From positions 1 to 7,612 of the forward strand of contig JBGSOQ010000385.1 in assembly GCA_041739035.1 (NCBI GenBank): DNA of 7,612 nucleotides. The letters are read 5' to 3'. Source of the stretch: XYD12-FULL-36-8 sp041739035. Lineage in GTDB: Bacteria; Bacteroidota; Ignavibacteria; Ignavibacteriales; Ignavibacteriaceae. Position numbers and translations under genes: made by a program. Positions 1 to 7,054 of the stretch are shown piece by piece (positions within the stretch are counted from its first letter, which is position 1; each line of letters begins with the position of its first letter). The notes below the pieces were generated by a model. It was given only the letters and a program-made list of their open reading frames with translations. It was not told the DNA's origin and did no database searches.

Positions 1-45
1 CAAAGCATGTTAGTTGATTACGTTAAAGTATATAAAGAACAATAA
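1..45 (+). CDS. C-terminal end of a probable GH16 glycoside hydrolase (5' truncated)
   Basis: An open frame enters from the left edge and stops at TAA 43-45, giving 14 residues that end in MLVDYVKVYKEQ. The pattern M-x-VDYV-[RK]-VY followed within a few residues by a stop is the last beta-strand typical of bacterial GH16 beta-glucanases (laminarinases). This fits a locus full of beta-glucan enzymes. Only the tail is visible, so catalytic residues, signal peptide and extra modules cannot be judged. It could be another beta-sandwich protein with a similar ending. It is followed by a 95-base gap, the longest in the window, so the next gene may or may not share its transcript. Confidence 0.55.
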   Translation, partial: QSMLVDYVKVYKEQ

Positions 46-140
46 GCATTTTTATTTCGGATTCAAAATGCCGAGCTATATTGAAACATATTAATTAAAA
101 ACTTGCTTCTTCATCTTCAAGCGGAAAAATAGGAGAGTTA

Positions 141-1604
141 ATGAGCAGTAAAGAAATTCATAAAACAGCGGAGAAGGATAGGATACCTAACGGGCAAAAG
201 TTTGCTTACGGACTTGGGTCAATAGTAAATAACCTTCTTGGTGGTGCAATCGGATATATGTCAATTGTACTGAACGTGGGTCTCGGAATTAATCCTGCAC
301 TTGTTGGTACACTTCAAGCAATTCCTCGATTAACCGACGCATTAACAGATCCTATTATGGGATATATCTCCGACAATACTCGTTCAAAATATGGAAGACG
401 AAGACCGTACATTTTCATAGGCGCAATCCTTGTAGGACTAACGTTTGCCTTAATGTGGCAGCTGCCTGAAGGTTACAGTGAAATGTTTTATTTCTGGTTC
501 TTTCTTATCGGTTCAATCATCTTCTATTTGTTTTATACAATGTTTGCAACGCCATGGGTAGCATTGGGGTATGAACTCACCTCAGATTATCATGAACGAA
601 CACGCTTAATGGGCGTTATGAATTTTATGGGACAGTTTGCATGGATAACACTTCCGTGGTTTTATGCATTTATGGAAAATGACAGATTCTTTTCTGATTC
701 AGTACAGGGTGCACGAACACTTGCGATTATAATTGGTGTTTTTGTTGCTGTAGTTGGAATTATGCCTGCAATATTCACTAAAGAACGTTTTGTCGGAAAG
801 GACAAAGAGGTAAAAGTAAAGAACAAATTATTAGAAGGTTTAAAAAAGAATATTGCACTTTTCTTTAAGGGATTATTAATAACTATTAAACGCGTTGAAT
901 TTCTAAAACTCTGTGCGGGCACATTTTTCTTATTCAATGGGATTATGCTGGTTGGCGCATTCAGTTCTTACATTACAATATTTTATGTATGCGGCGGCGA
1001 TAAAAGTATGGGTGCTTATTACATGGGATTATTTGGAACAGTTACAACAATTTCAACATTAGCCGCAATAGCAGGCGTTACCTGGATTTCATCAAGGATC
1101 GGTAAAAGAACAACATTTATAATTGCTACATCTATAATGATGTTTGGCAGCCTTTTAAAATGGTTCTGTTATGATCCGATGGTTCCATGGATAGTAATCA
1201 TTCCAGCACCTTTTATTGCCGTTGGAATGGGCGCACTATTTACTTTAATGGGATCAATGATAGCAGATGTATGCGACCTTGATGAGCTGGAAACGGGCGA
1301 AAGACGTGAGGGCATGTTCGGTTCTATCTACTGGTGGATGGTTAAGCTCGGAATGGCAATAGCATTCGGTCTTTCAGGTTTTCTTTTAAATGGTACTGGT
1401 TTTGTTGTTGATTATGGCGGTGCTCAAACATCCAGCACATTTTTCTGGATGAGAGTTGTTGATGTTGGTATTCCTGCAGTCGGTGCTCTGATCGCAATTT
1501 TCTCTATTGCCTCTTTCAAAATAACCGAGGAGAAATCTTATGAAATAAGAAGCGAATTAGAAAAGCGCCGTAGTAAAACTATCAGTGCAGAAAAAATAGT
1601 TTAG
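141..1604 (+). CDS. GPH-family (MFS_2) sugar:cation symporter
   Basis: Inner-membrane secondary transporter of the glycoside-pentoside-hexuronide:cation symporter family (MelB-like), which takes up sugars or small oligosaccharides with Na+ or H+. The 487 residues match the family's usual 450-500 and show about 12 hydrophobic segments split by a basic central loop around residues 214-252. Family signatures are clear: at 63-90 RLTDALTDP, then MGYISD, then the basic stretch KYGRRRP; and at 375-404 AD-x2-DLDEL-x-TGERREG followed by a lysine in VKLG. The ATG is preceded by AGGAGAG at 131-137, which fixes the start. The neighbouring glucanases suggest it imports beta-glucan oligosaccharides or glucose/disaccharides; the actual substrate is inferred only from context. 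The C-terminal 30 residues are charged and probably cytoplasmic. The next gene starts 29 bases downstream. Confidence 0.9.
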   Translation: MSSKEIHKTAEKDRIPNGQKFAYGLGSIVNNLLGGAIGYMSIVLNVGLGINPALVGTLQAIPRLTDALTDPIMGYISDNTRSKYGRRRPYIFIGAILVGLTFALMWQLPEGYSEMFYFWFFLIGSIIFYLFYTMFATPWVALGYELTSDYHERTRLMGVMNFMGQFAWITLPWFYAFMENDRFFSDSVQGARTLAIIIGVFVAVVGIMPAIFTKERFVGKDKEVKVKNKLLEGLKKNIALFFKGLLITIKRVEFLKLCAGTFFLFNGIMLVGAFSSYITIFYVCGGDKSMGAYYMGLFGTVTTISTLAAIAGVTWISSRIGKRTTFIIATSIMMFGSLLKWFCYDPMVPWIVIIPAPFIAVGMGALFTLMGSMIADVCDLDELETGERREGMFGSIYWWMVKLGMAIAFGLSGFLLNGTGFVVDYGGAQTSSTFFWMRVVDVGIPAVGALIAIFSIASFKITEEKSYEIRSELEKRRSKTISAEKIV

Positions 1605-1623
1605 AAACTTTGAAAATACTTTT

Positions 1624-1630
1624 AGGAAAG
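1624..1630 (+). promoter_or_regulatory. Ribosome binding site deciding the start of the binding lipoprotein
   Basis: AGGAAAG lies with its AGGA core six bases before ATG 1634. The longer reading frame beginning at TTG 1610 has no such site in front of it, so 1634 is the better start. Confidence 0.65.
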
Positions 1631-1633
1631 AAG

Positions 1634-2686
1634 ATGAAAGAAAAAATTTTCATAAAGATGAGAATAATTAAACAGCTTTCTGCTTTATTCTCATTTGCCT
1701 TATTATTATTAACATTTGGCTGCAATCAATCAGATGATGAAATCGGTGCTAAAGAGCATGATGCTAAAGAAACAATTATCATTACAATGATTGCTAAGAG
1801 TTCTAAAAACCCGGTATTCATATCGGCAAAAACCGGAGCAATAAAAACAGCAGAGGCTCTTTCTGAAAAGCACAGTAAGCTCAAAGTTGTTATCGATTGG
1901 CAGACTCCTGAAAATGAAAGTGCTTCTGAGCAAGCGGAAATAATACGTGATGCGGTTAAAAATGGTACCAAAGCTATTATTGTTTCTTGCTCCGATAGAG
2001 ATACTCTAATACAAGCCATTAATTATGCGGTGGATAATGGAGTTGCGGTTATGACATTTGACAGCGATGCACCAGATTCCAAACGATTTGCTTTTTATGG
2101 CCCGGATGATTTAGAGATGGGTAGAAATATAATGAATGAATTAGCCGGATTAATTGATGCTAAAGGAAAGATCGCAATTCTTGGGGGTAATCAGTCAGCT
2201 ACTAATCTGAAGGAAAGAGTTGAAGGAGTTAGAAGAGCTGCTGTTTACTATCCCAACATTGAAATAATCGGTACATATTTTCATTCAGAAACTGAAGCTG
2301 ATGCAATTGAAGTAATGAAGAAAGTACAAGAAACATATCCCGATTTAAAAGGCTGGGCAATGGTTGGTGGCTGGCCTCTATTTGGTGAAAAATTAAAAAA
2401 CATTATTGAACCCGGTAAAATTAAAATAGTAGCTGTAGATGCTCTCCCAATTCAGCTTGAGTATATCGAAAAAAATTACGCACAAGTATTATTAGGGCAG
2501 CCTACTTTCACCTGGGGTGAAGTATCAGTTGAAACAGTAATAGATAATATTTATTTGAATAAAAAATTAAAAGAAATTAAAAAGCTAAGCCCTATCCCGG
2601 TATCTATAAAAAACCTGGGCGGTTGGTCCAGACAATTAAGAGCCTGGGGTTATACAGATATACCCGAAAAATATTTAGTAATGTGA
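1634..2686 (+). CDS. Periplasmic-binding-protein-like (RbsB type) sugar-binding lipoprotein
   Basis: Solute-binding protein of the ribose/LacI type (Peripla_BP_4 fold), expected to bind a sugar outside the cytoplasmic membrane. From ATG 1634 it is 350 residues. It has a basic start (MKEKIFIKMRIIK), a hydrophobic core (LFSFALLLLTF) and a likely lipidated Cys30 followed by NQSDDE, an acidic stretch common just after the cysteine in lipoproteins of this phylum; the lipobox (LTFGC) is not perfect. Family features: the first strand ITMIAKSSKNPVF at about 49-62, TFDSDAP at 141-147, GGNQSATNLKERVEGV at about 184-199, VAVDALP at 266-272 and GQPTFTWGE near 288-296, with aromatic residues suited to sugar stacking. 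An alternative start is ATG 1658, which also leaves a good signal peptide; TTG 1610 is less likely. No ABC permease or ATPase gene is in the window, so it may be an orphan receptor, may serve transporter genes elsewhere, or may act as a glycan-capturing protein. Confidence 0.8.
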   Translation: MKEKIFIKMRIIKQLSALFSFALLLLTFGCNQSDDEIGAKEHDAKETIIITMIAKSSKNPVFISAKTGAIKTAEALSEKHSKLKVVIDWQTPENESASEQAEIIRDAVKNGTKAIIVSCSDRDTLIQAINYAVDNGVAVMTFDSDAPDSKRFAFYGPDDLEMGRNIMNELAGLIDAKGKIAILGGNQSATNLKERVEGVRRAAVYYPNIEIIGTYFHSETEADAIEVMKKVQETYPDLKGWAMVGGWPLFGEKLKNIIEPGKIKIVAVDALPIQLEYIEKNYAQVLLGQPTFTWGEVSVETVIDNIYLNKKLKEIKKLSPIPVSIKNLGGWSRQLRAWGYTDIPEKYLVM

Positions 2687-2740
2687 ATTCTTAGACCACG
2701 GCTTAATAATTACTTTAAGTGTAAAAAATTAGGAGCGATA

Positions 2741-3223
2741 ATGCAAATATCTAAAGTAGCATATAAACATATTCTCTATACAACAGAATTTTCGAAAGAT
2801 TGGGAAGAAGTTTTCAGCCATTCATTGGGAATTGCAGAACAATATAATGCAAAACTTACTTTTCTTTATGTACTGAATACTGAATTAATTGACTTATTAA
2901 CATTTGATGTAGGCCTTGAGAGATTTCCCAGCATTGATAAAAAATTCAGAGATGCAAAAGATTTTGCTGCCAATATTCGCAAAAAAATTGTCAAGAAGAT
3001 TACAACTGCATTCGGTAAGGATATCTTAAAAGATATAAATATTCTTGTCGAAAGAGGAAATCCTGCTAAAATAATATTGAATGCCGCTGAAGAAAAAAAA
3101 TGTGATTTAATTGTGATGGGCTTTAAAGGCAAGACAGCTTTAGAGGATGCTACAATTGGCAGCACTGTAAATAAAGTACTGCACAAATCTAAGCTGCCAG
3201 TTTTGGTAATTCATAATATCTAA
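2741..3223 (+). CDS. Universal stress protein, UspA family, ATP-binding type
   Basis: Single-domain cytoplasmic Usp protein of 160 residues, near the usual 140-160. It opens with the typical first strand and loop (HILYTTEFSKD, residues 10-20), though the usual aspartate of the VPxDFS loop is replaced by glutamate. The nucleotide-binding signature G-x2-G-x9-G-[ST] is intact: G127, G130, G140, S141. It closes with the final strand LPVLVIHN. Proteins with this signature bind ATP and act in stress or energy-state responses; the partner here is unknown. The start is set by AGGAG at 2731-2735, five bases before the ATG. It sits 54 bases after the binding lipoprotein and 21 bases before the cytoplasmic GH17, so it looks co-transcribed with sugar-utilisation genes. 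That suggests, but does not show, a link between energy status and glucan use. Confidence 0.9.
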   Translation: MQISKVAYKHILYTTEFSKDWEEVFSHSLGIAEQYNAKLTFLYVLNTELIDLLTFDVGLERFPSIDKKFRDAKDFAANIRKKIVKKITTAFGKDILKDINILVERGNPAKIILNAAEEKKCDLIVMGFKGKTALEDATIGSTVNKVLHKSKLPVLVIHNI

Positions 3224-3244
3224 ATAAAATATTTAAGAGGAAAT

Positions 3245-4144
3245 ATGTCCCGTATCGAATCAAAACCAAGCATATTATCCGGCATTGACACTTCGAATTT
3301 AAGTAAAGCCGAACTCGAATCAGCTTTTATAAAATTATTAAAGCAAGGTATTCACGGTATTTCTTTCAGTGCATATTTAGAAAATCAACAACCAGGTTCT
3401 ATTATATCTGAGGAGCAAATTGAAACCAGAATGAGAATTATTAAACCTTACGTTAAGTGGGTAAGGTCTTTTTCCTGTGTTGATGGCAATGAGCATATTC
3501 CACGAATTGCCCATAAGCATGGCATAAAAACACTCGTAGGAGCCTGGCTGGGAGATGATGTAGAAAAAAACGAAAAAGAAATAGAAAGCTTAATTCAAGT
3601 TGCAAAAGATGGGAATGCTGACATAATAGCTGTCGGTAATGAAGTATTGCTTCGCGGTGATTTAGCTGAGGATGAAATTATAAAGCATATTCAAAAAGTT
3701 AAAATGGAAATTCCCAATGTCCCTGTTGGATATGTAGATGCATATTTTCAATTTGTAAATCATCCCCGCATTTGCAGCGTTTGTGATGTTATCTTAGCAA
3801 ACTGTTATCCTTTCTGGGAAGGCTATCCCATCGAACATTCTTTAGCTTACCTAAAAAATATGTACTACTTAGCAGTTAATGCTGCAAAAGGTAAAAAAGT
3901 TATCATAAGCGAAACCGGATGGCCAAACGTAGGTTCGCCCGATCGTAACGCAGTGCCCTCGTACGAAAACGCATTAAGTTATTTCATCAATACATTTTCA
4001 TGGGCTAATCAAGAAAAAGTAGATGTATTCTATTTCTCAAGTTTTGATGAAACCTGGAAAATAGAAAAAGAAGGCGATGTTGGGGCTTACTGGGGTCTGT
4101 GGGATAAAGACGGGAATTTTAAGTTCGGAAAACTATATAGTTGA
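3245..4144 (+). CDS. GH17 family beta-1,3-glucan hydrolase or transglycosylase, no signal peptide
   Basis: TIM-barrel glycoside hydrolase of family 17, which cleaves or rearranges beta-1,3-glucans with retention of configuration. The 299 residues cover one catalytic domain. Key motifs: AWLGDD at 100-105; VGNE at 130-133, with E133 the expected acid/base; ISETGWP at 221-227, with E223 the expected nucleophile; then the barrel-end pattern SSFDETWK at 265-272 and WGLWDKDG at 283-290. The N-terminus (MSRIESKPSILSGIDTSNLS) is hydrophilic with no signal peptide or transmembrane segment, so the protein should stay in the cytoplasm. There it could act on imported laminarin oligosaccharides. The start is supported by GAGG at 3237-3240, with rather short spacing of four bases. 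It has a roughly 35-residue leading segment before the barrel start (GISFSAY). The second GH17 at the right edge is exported, so the two paralogues probably work in different compartments. Exact linkage and endo or exo mode cannot be read from sequence. Confidence 0.85.
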   Translation: MSRIESKPSILSGIDTSNLSKAELESAFIKLLKQGIHGISFSAYLENQQPGSIISEEQIETRMRIIKPYVKWVRSFSCVDGNEHIPRIAHKHGIKTLVGAWLGDDVEKNEKEIESLIQVAKDGNADIIAVGNEVLLRGDLAEDEIIKHIQKVKMEIPNVPVGYVDAYFQFVNHPRICSVCDVILANCYPFWEGYPIEHSLAYLKNMYYLAVNAAKGKKVIISETGWPNVGSPDRNAVPSYENALSYFINTFSWANQEKVDVFYFSSFDETWKIEKEGDVGAYWGLWDKDGNFKFGKLYS

Positions 4145-4153
4145 GATTCATTT

Positions 4154-4158
4154 GGAGA
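4154..4158 (+). promoter_or_regulatory. Ribosome binding site deciding the GH30 start
   Basis: GGAGA lies eight bases before ATG 4167, just after the stop of the GH17 gene. It favours 4167 over the in-frame ATG at 4077, which lies inside the GH17 coding sequence and would put 30 extra residues in front of a perfect lipoprotein signal peptide. Confidence 0.7.
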
Positions 4159-4166
4159 TACATGCT

Positions 4167-5840
4167 ATGTTAAAAATATTATTCTTTCTGCCTGCAATTC
4201 TGGTTGCTTGTGCTGTTTTTATTTCGTGTGATCAGGGGAAAAAAATACTTGTAACAAAAGAAAATCTTGTTACTTCAGAGTCAGGAGATAAAATTGCCGA
4301 GAAGGAAAGTATATCTTTTATTGAAGGTGAAGCTTCGGAAGGAAGTATTATTAAAATATATCCATCAATTACCAAACAAGAAATAGATGGAATCGGCTCA
4401 TCCTTCACAGAAGCTTCTGCTTTTGTGTTGGCACATTTGGATAAAAACAAACGCGCTGAAGTGATGGAGAAAATTTACAGCGACAAAGGCGCAAATTTTT
4501 CTCTTACCAGAACCCACATCGGTGCATGCGATTTTAGTGTTGAAGGAAAATACTCTTACCTGAATAAAATTGGCGACACTAAGTTAAAAAGTTTCAGTAT
4601 TGCTCCTGATAAAGAGGGTTTCGATCCTAAGAAATATCCCGGAATAAAAGATCCATCTTTTGATCTATTGCCGATGATAAAAGAAGCAATTGAAATTAAA
4701 AATCAACAAAAAGATAATGAACTAAGAATTGTTGCATCTGCATGGACTGCACCGCCATGGATGAAGGATATTGAACAATATTACATCAAAGGAACACCCG
4801 AAAATAATCATCAAGGCACAGGTGGTAAACTTAAACCGGAGTATGAAGAAACTTATGCAGATTATCTTATCAGATATTTAGATGCTTATAAATCCGAGGG
4901 AGTTAAAATCTGGGGAATCACTCCCGTTAATGAACCACACGGTAATAATGGTCAATGGGAAAGCATGCATTTTACTCCGGAGTCACAAAATCAGTTTATA
5001 AAAAAATATTTGGGACCAAAGTTAGCTGAAAATGAATTTAACGCGGTAAAACTGCTTATCTATGATCAAAACAGAGATGGGTTAGAGCACTGGACGGATG
5101 TGATATTGGGAGATGAGGAAACTGCCAAATTTATTTATGGTTCTGCCGTACACTGGTACGAAAGCACAAACAAAGTTTATGAAGATGTGTTTGAAAGAGT
5201 TAATGCAAAATTTCCTGATCACGCCATCATACACACCGAAGGATGCATTGACGATTTAGGTAAAGATGCCCCTGGTGGTATCATAGATCCCGATCGTTTT
5301 AAGGAAAAAGAATGGTTTGATAATGATTCATTCTGGTGGAACGAGAATGCTACAGATTGGGCTTACTCTGCAACCTGGCAAGCTGTGAAAATGGAAGACC
5401 ACCCCATCTATACTCCCGTTCACAGATATGCCAGAAATATTATTGTAAGTATAAATCATTGGTTAAGGGGCTGGATTGATTGGAATGTTGTCTTAGATCA
5501 AAGAGGCGGACCCAATCATGTTGGCAATTTTTGTGGCGCTCCAATTATGATTGATACTGAAAGCAAGCAAGTTTATTATACTCCTATTTATTATATACTT
5601 GCACAGTTTAGCAGAACTATAAGACCAGGTGATAAAGCTGTTCAAACTGAAAAGACTTTAACTGGATTGGATAATGATGCACTTCATGCCTGTGCCACGA
5701 TCAATAATTCAAATCTTCTTACTGTTCAATTACTTAATACAACAAAAGAACCATTGGAATTTAATCTTCAAATTGATGATCAGTATGCACTTATAAAAAT
5801 GGTTCCGAATTCATTGCAGACTGTTCGTGTCCAACTTTAA
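4167..5840 (+). CDS. GH30 family glucosidase / beta-1,6-glucanase lipoprotein
   Basis: Exported glycoside hydrolase of family 30 (glucosylceramidase-like TIM barrel plus beta-sandwich), 557 residues from ATG 4167. A lipoprotein signal peptide ends at Cys21 (MLKILFFLPAILVACAVFIS, then C). Catalytic-domain motifs in order: QEIDGIGSSFTEASA at 71-85; LTRTHIGACDFS at 113-124; SAWTAPPWMK at 191-200; ITPVNEP at 251-257, with E256 the acid/base; HTEGCIDD at 356-363, with E358 the nucleophile; and the conserved GWIDWNVVLDQRGGPNH at 435-451, leading into a C-terminal beta-domain. GH30 members of this kind are beta-glucosidases or beta-1,6-glucanases; next to GH16 and GH17 a role in removing beta-1,6-linked glucose branches of laminarin fits best. 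The protein is probably anchored in the outer membrane or faces the periplasm. The GH17 gene ends 22 bases upstream and the GH16 gene starts 15 bases downstream. Confidence 0.9.
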   Translation: MLKILFFLPAILVACAVFISCDQGKKILVTKENLVTSESGDKIAEKESISFIEGEASEGSIIKIYPSITKQEIDGIGSSFTEASAFVLAHLDKNKRAEVMEKIYSDKGANFSLTRTHIGACDFSVEGKYSYLNKIGDTKLKSFSIAPDKEGFDPKKYPGIKDPSFDLLPMIKEAIEIKNQQKDNELRIVASAWTAPPWMKDIEQYYIKGTPENNHQGTGGKLKPEYEETYADYLIRYLDAYKSEGVKIWGITPVNEPHGNNGQWESMHFTPESQNQFIKKYLGPKLAENEFNAVKLLIYDQNRDGLEHWTDVILGDEETAKFIYGSAVHWYESTNKVYEDVFERVNAKFPDHAIIHTEGCIDDLGKDAPGGIIDPDRFKEKEWFDNDSFWWNENATDWAYSATWQAVKMEDHPIYTPVHRYARNIIVSINHWLRGWIDWNVVLDQRGGPNHVGNFCGAPIMIDTESKQVYYTPIYYILAQFSRTIRPGDKAVQTEKTLTGLDNDALHACATINNSNLLTVQLLNTTKEPLEFNLQIDDQYALIKMVPNSLQTVRVQL

Positions 5841-5855
5841 TTAGATTTTTTAATA

Positions 5856-7016
5856 ATGAATTATATCAGAACGATTATTATTTCATTTACTATGCAACTA
5901 TTAACAAGCGTTGTGTTTATTGCACAACCCGACACCGACGTTAATTACGAGAATTACTTTTTTACTTTGGATTTTAATAATCAAAAATATGATTTCTCGG
6001 AAGTAGAGAAATATTTTTTTACAACCTTTCCACATAATGATCCTACTCTTGGTGATGTGGTTTATGACCGGATGAAATGGCTAAATACAGATATGATAAG
6101 GCTATCGGAAAATGACGGACTTTATGGTTATATAAAAAGCCGAAACGATTCTTTAGGTTTTGATTCTTTCAGATTTACATCAAAACCTTTTTACAATCTT
6201 AGTGATGATGTTCAAAAAATATTATTCGTATTCAAAGGAAAGTTTCTCTCTGCAAAAGGAGTTTGGCCCGCATGGTGGTTAAATGGAAGCAGACAGAATG
6301 AATGGCTCTATAAAGAAAATACTAATTCTGTCTTAGATGAAAATCTGGATAAATATTCAGGTGTTGGTCAATTCTACAGCACTCCTAGTCCTGTTAACTG
6401 CACCGATTGGCCTGCAGCAGGTGAAGTTGATATTATCGAAACAATAAATGGTGATAACATTATTCATAATACCATCCATACCTGTCCCAAAATGTGTGGT
6501 TCTGAATGGAACAATAATGGAGATATAATCAACTGTGCAAACGCAACTCCTACAGATCCAAATTCCGGTTGCAGCGGAAAGCCATATCAGGTTCATTCAC
6601 CAGAAGGAACTTTTGCTTGCTTATGGGAAAGCAATTCGATTCGCTTTTACTATTGGGAACCCCAAACCGATGTAAGATCAACCGGTGGTCCTCTAAGTAA
6701 TTCACCGAAACCCGAAAAGTGGAATAAATCCAATCTTAAAAATTATGTAAGACTTTCAGAGACAAATTCTCAATGTAATGAAGAAAGTCATAAAGAGTGG
6801 CAATGCGAAACCTGCAAAGGGATGGACAAATGTGAATTTAAGAATTTGAAAATGATATTCAACATTACTCTTTGCGGAATTTGGGCTGGAAAAGAATTCG
6901 ACGAAACAGATAGTTCTCTTAATAACTGCAAAGAATACATTTTTAGTGAAGGTAAAGATTTAATCGACAATCAATCCTTAAAAATTGAATACGTATCTGT
7001 GAGCAAACTGCCCTGA
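5856..7016 (+). CDS. Secreted cysteine-rich GH16 endo-beta-1,3(4)-glucanase, fungal-like type
   Basis: GH16 beta-jelly-roll glucanase expected to cut beta-1,3- or mixed-linkage glucan internally. It has a signal peptide (MNYIRT, then the hydrophobic IIISFTMQLLTSVVFIAQ, cleavage probably near 23-24). The catalytic signature EVDIIE spans 190-195, with E190 the nucleophile, D192 the helper and E195 the acid/base; it is preceded by GVWPAWWLNG at 135-144. DPTLGDVVY at 62-70, HNTIHTC at 204-210, and the late IFNITLCGIWAG at 334-345 recall the subfamily typified by fungal laminarinases rather than the usual bacterial GH16. Twelve cysteines all lie between residues 182 and 358, suggesting several disulfides and an extracytoplasmic location. 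The final strand (LKIEYVSVSKLP) ends the domain with no extra module. The start has no obvious Shine-Dalgarno sequence; with only 15 bases after the GH30 stop, translational coupling is possible. ATG 5892 is a less likely alternative because it would lose the basic n-region of the signal peptide. Confidence 0.85.
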   Translation: MNYIRTIIISFTMQLLTSVVFIAQPDTDVNYENYFFTLDFNNQKYDFSEVEKYFFTTFPHNDPTLGDVVYDRMKWLNTDMIRLSENDGLYGYIKSRNDSLGFDSFRFTSKPFYNLSDDVQKILFVFKGKFLSAKGVWPAWWLNGSRQNEWLYKENTNSVLDENLDKYSGVGQFYSTPSPVNCTDWPAAGEVDIIETINGDNIIHNTIHTCPKMCGSEWNNNGDIINCANATPTDPNSGCSGKPYQVHSPEGTFACLWESNSIRFYYWEPQTDVRSTGGPLSNSPKPEKWNKSNLKNYVRLSETNSQCNEESHKEWQCETCKGMDKCEFKNLKMIFNITLCGIWAGKEFDETDSSLNNCKEYIFSEGKDLIDNQSLKIEYVSVSKLP

Positions 7017-7054
7017 TATGAGGGTCAGTTACTTGTTCAATAACTTATGAAATA

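Noticed and set aside
46..140. Possible promoter or hairpin in the gap before the symporter gene
   Set aside because: A TTGAAA-like element and AT-rich stretch are present but no properly spaced -10 partner is convincing, and the CTTG/CAAG pairing near 102-123 is only four bases long.
662..937. Minus-strand reading frame of 91 codons inside the symporter gene
   Set aside because: It lies wholly within a well-supported membrane transporter gene and its translation has no recognisable domain; it is a shadow of the + strand gene. The other minus-strand frames at 1726-2019, 1730-1933, 2866-3186, 4232-4450, 6357-6596 and 6788-6970 are rejected for the same reason.
1610..1633. TTG start at 1610 for the binding lipoprotein
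   Set aside because: It has no ribosome binding site, while ATG 1634 has AGGAAAG at good spacing; the extra eight residues add nothing to the signal peptide.
2687..2740. CTTAA...TTAAG inverted repeat between the binding lipoprotein and Usp genes
   Set aside because: Five AT-rich pairs are expected by chance at this base composition, and there is no following T-run to make it a terminator.
7010..7034. Possible terminator after the GH16 gene (CCCT-GATATG-AGGG)
   Set aside because: The stem has only four pairs and no T-tract follows, so readthrough into the second GH17 gene is more likely.
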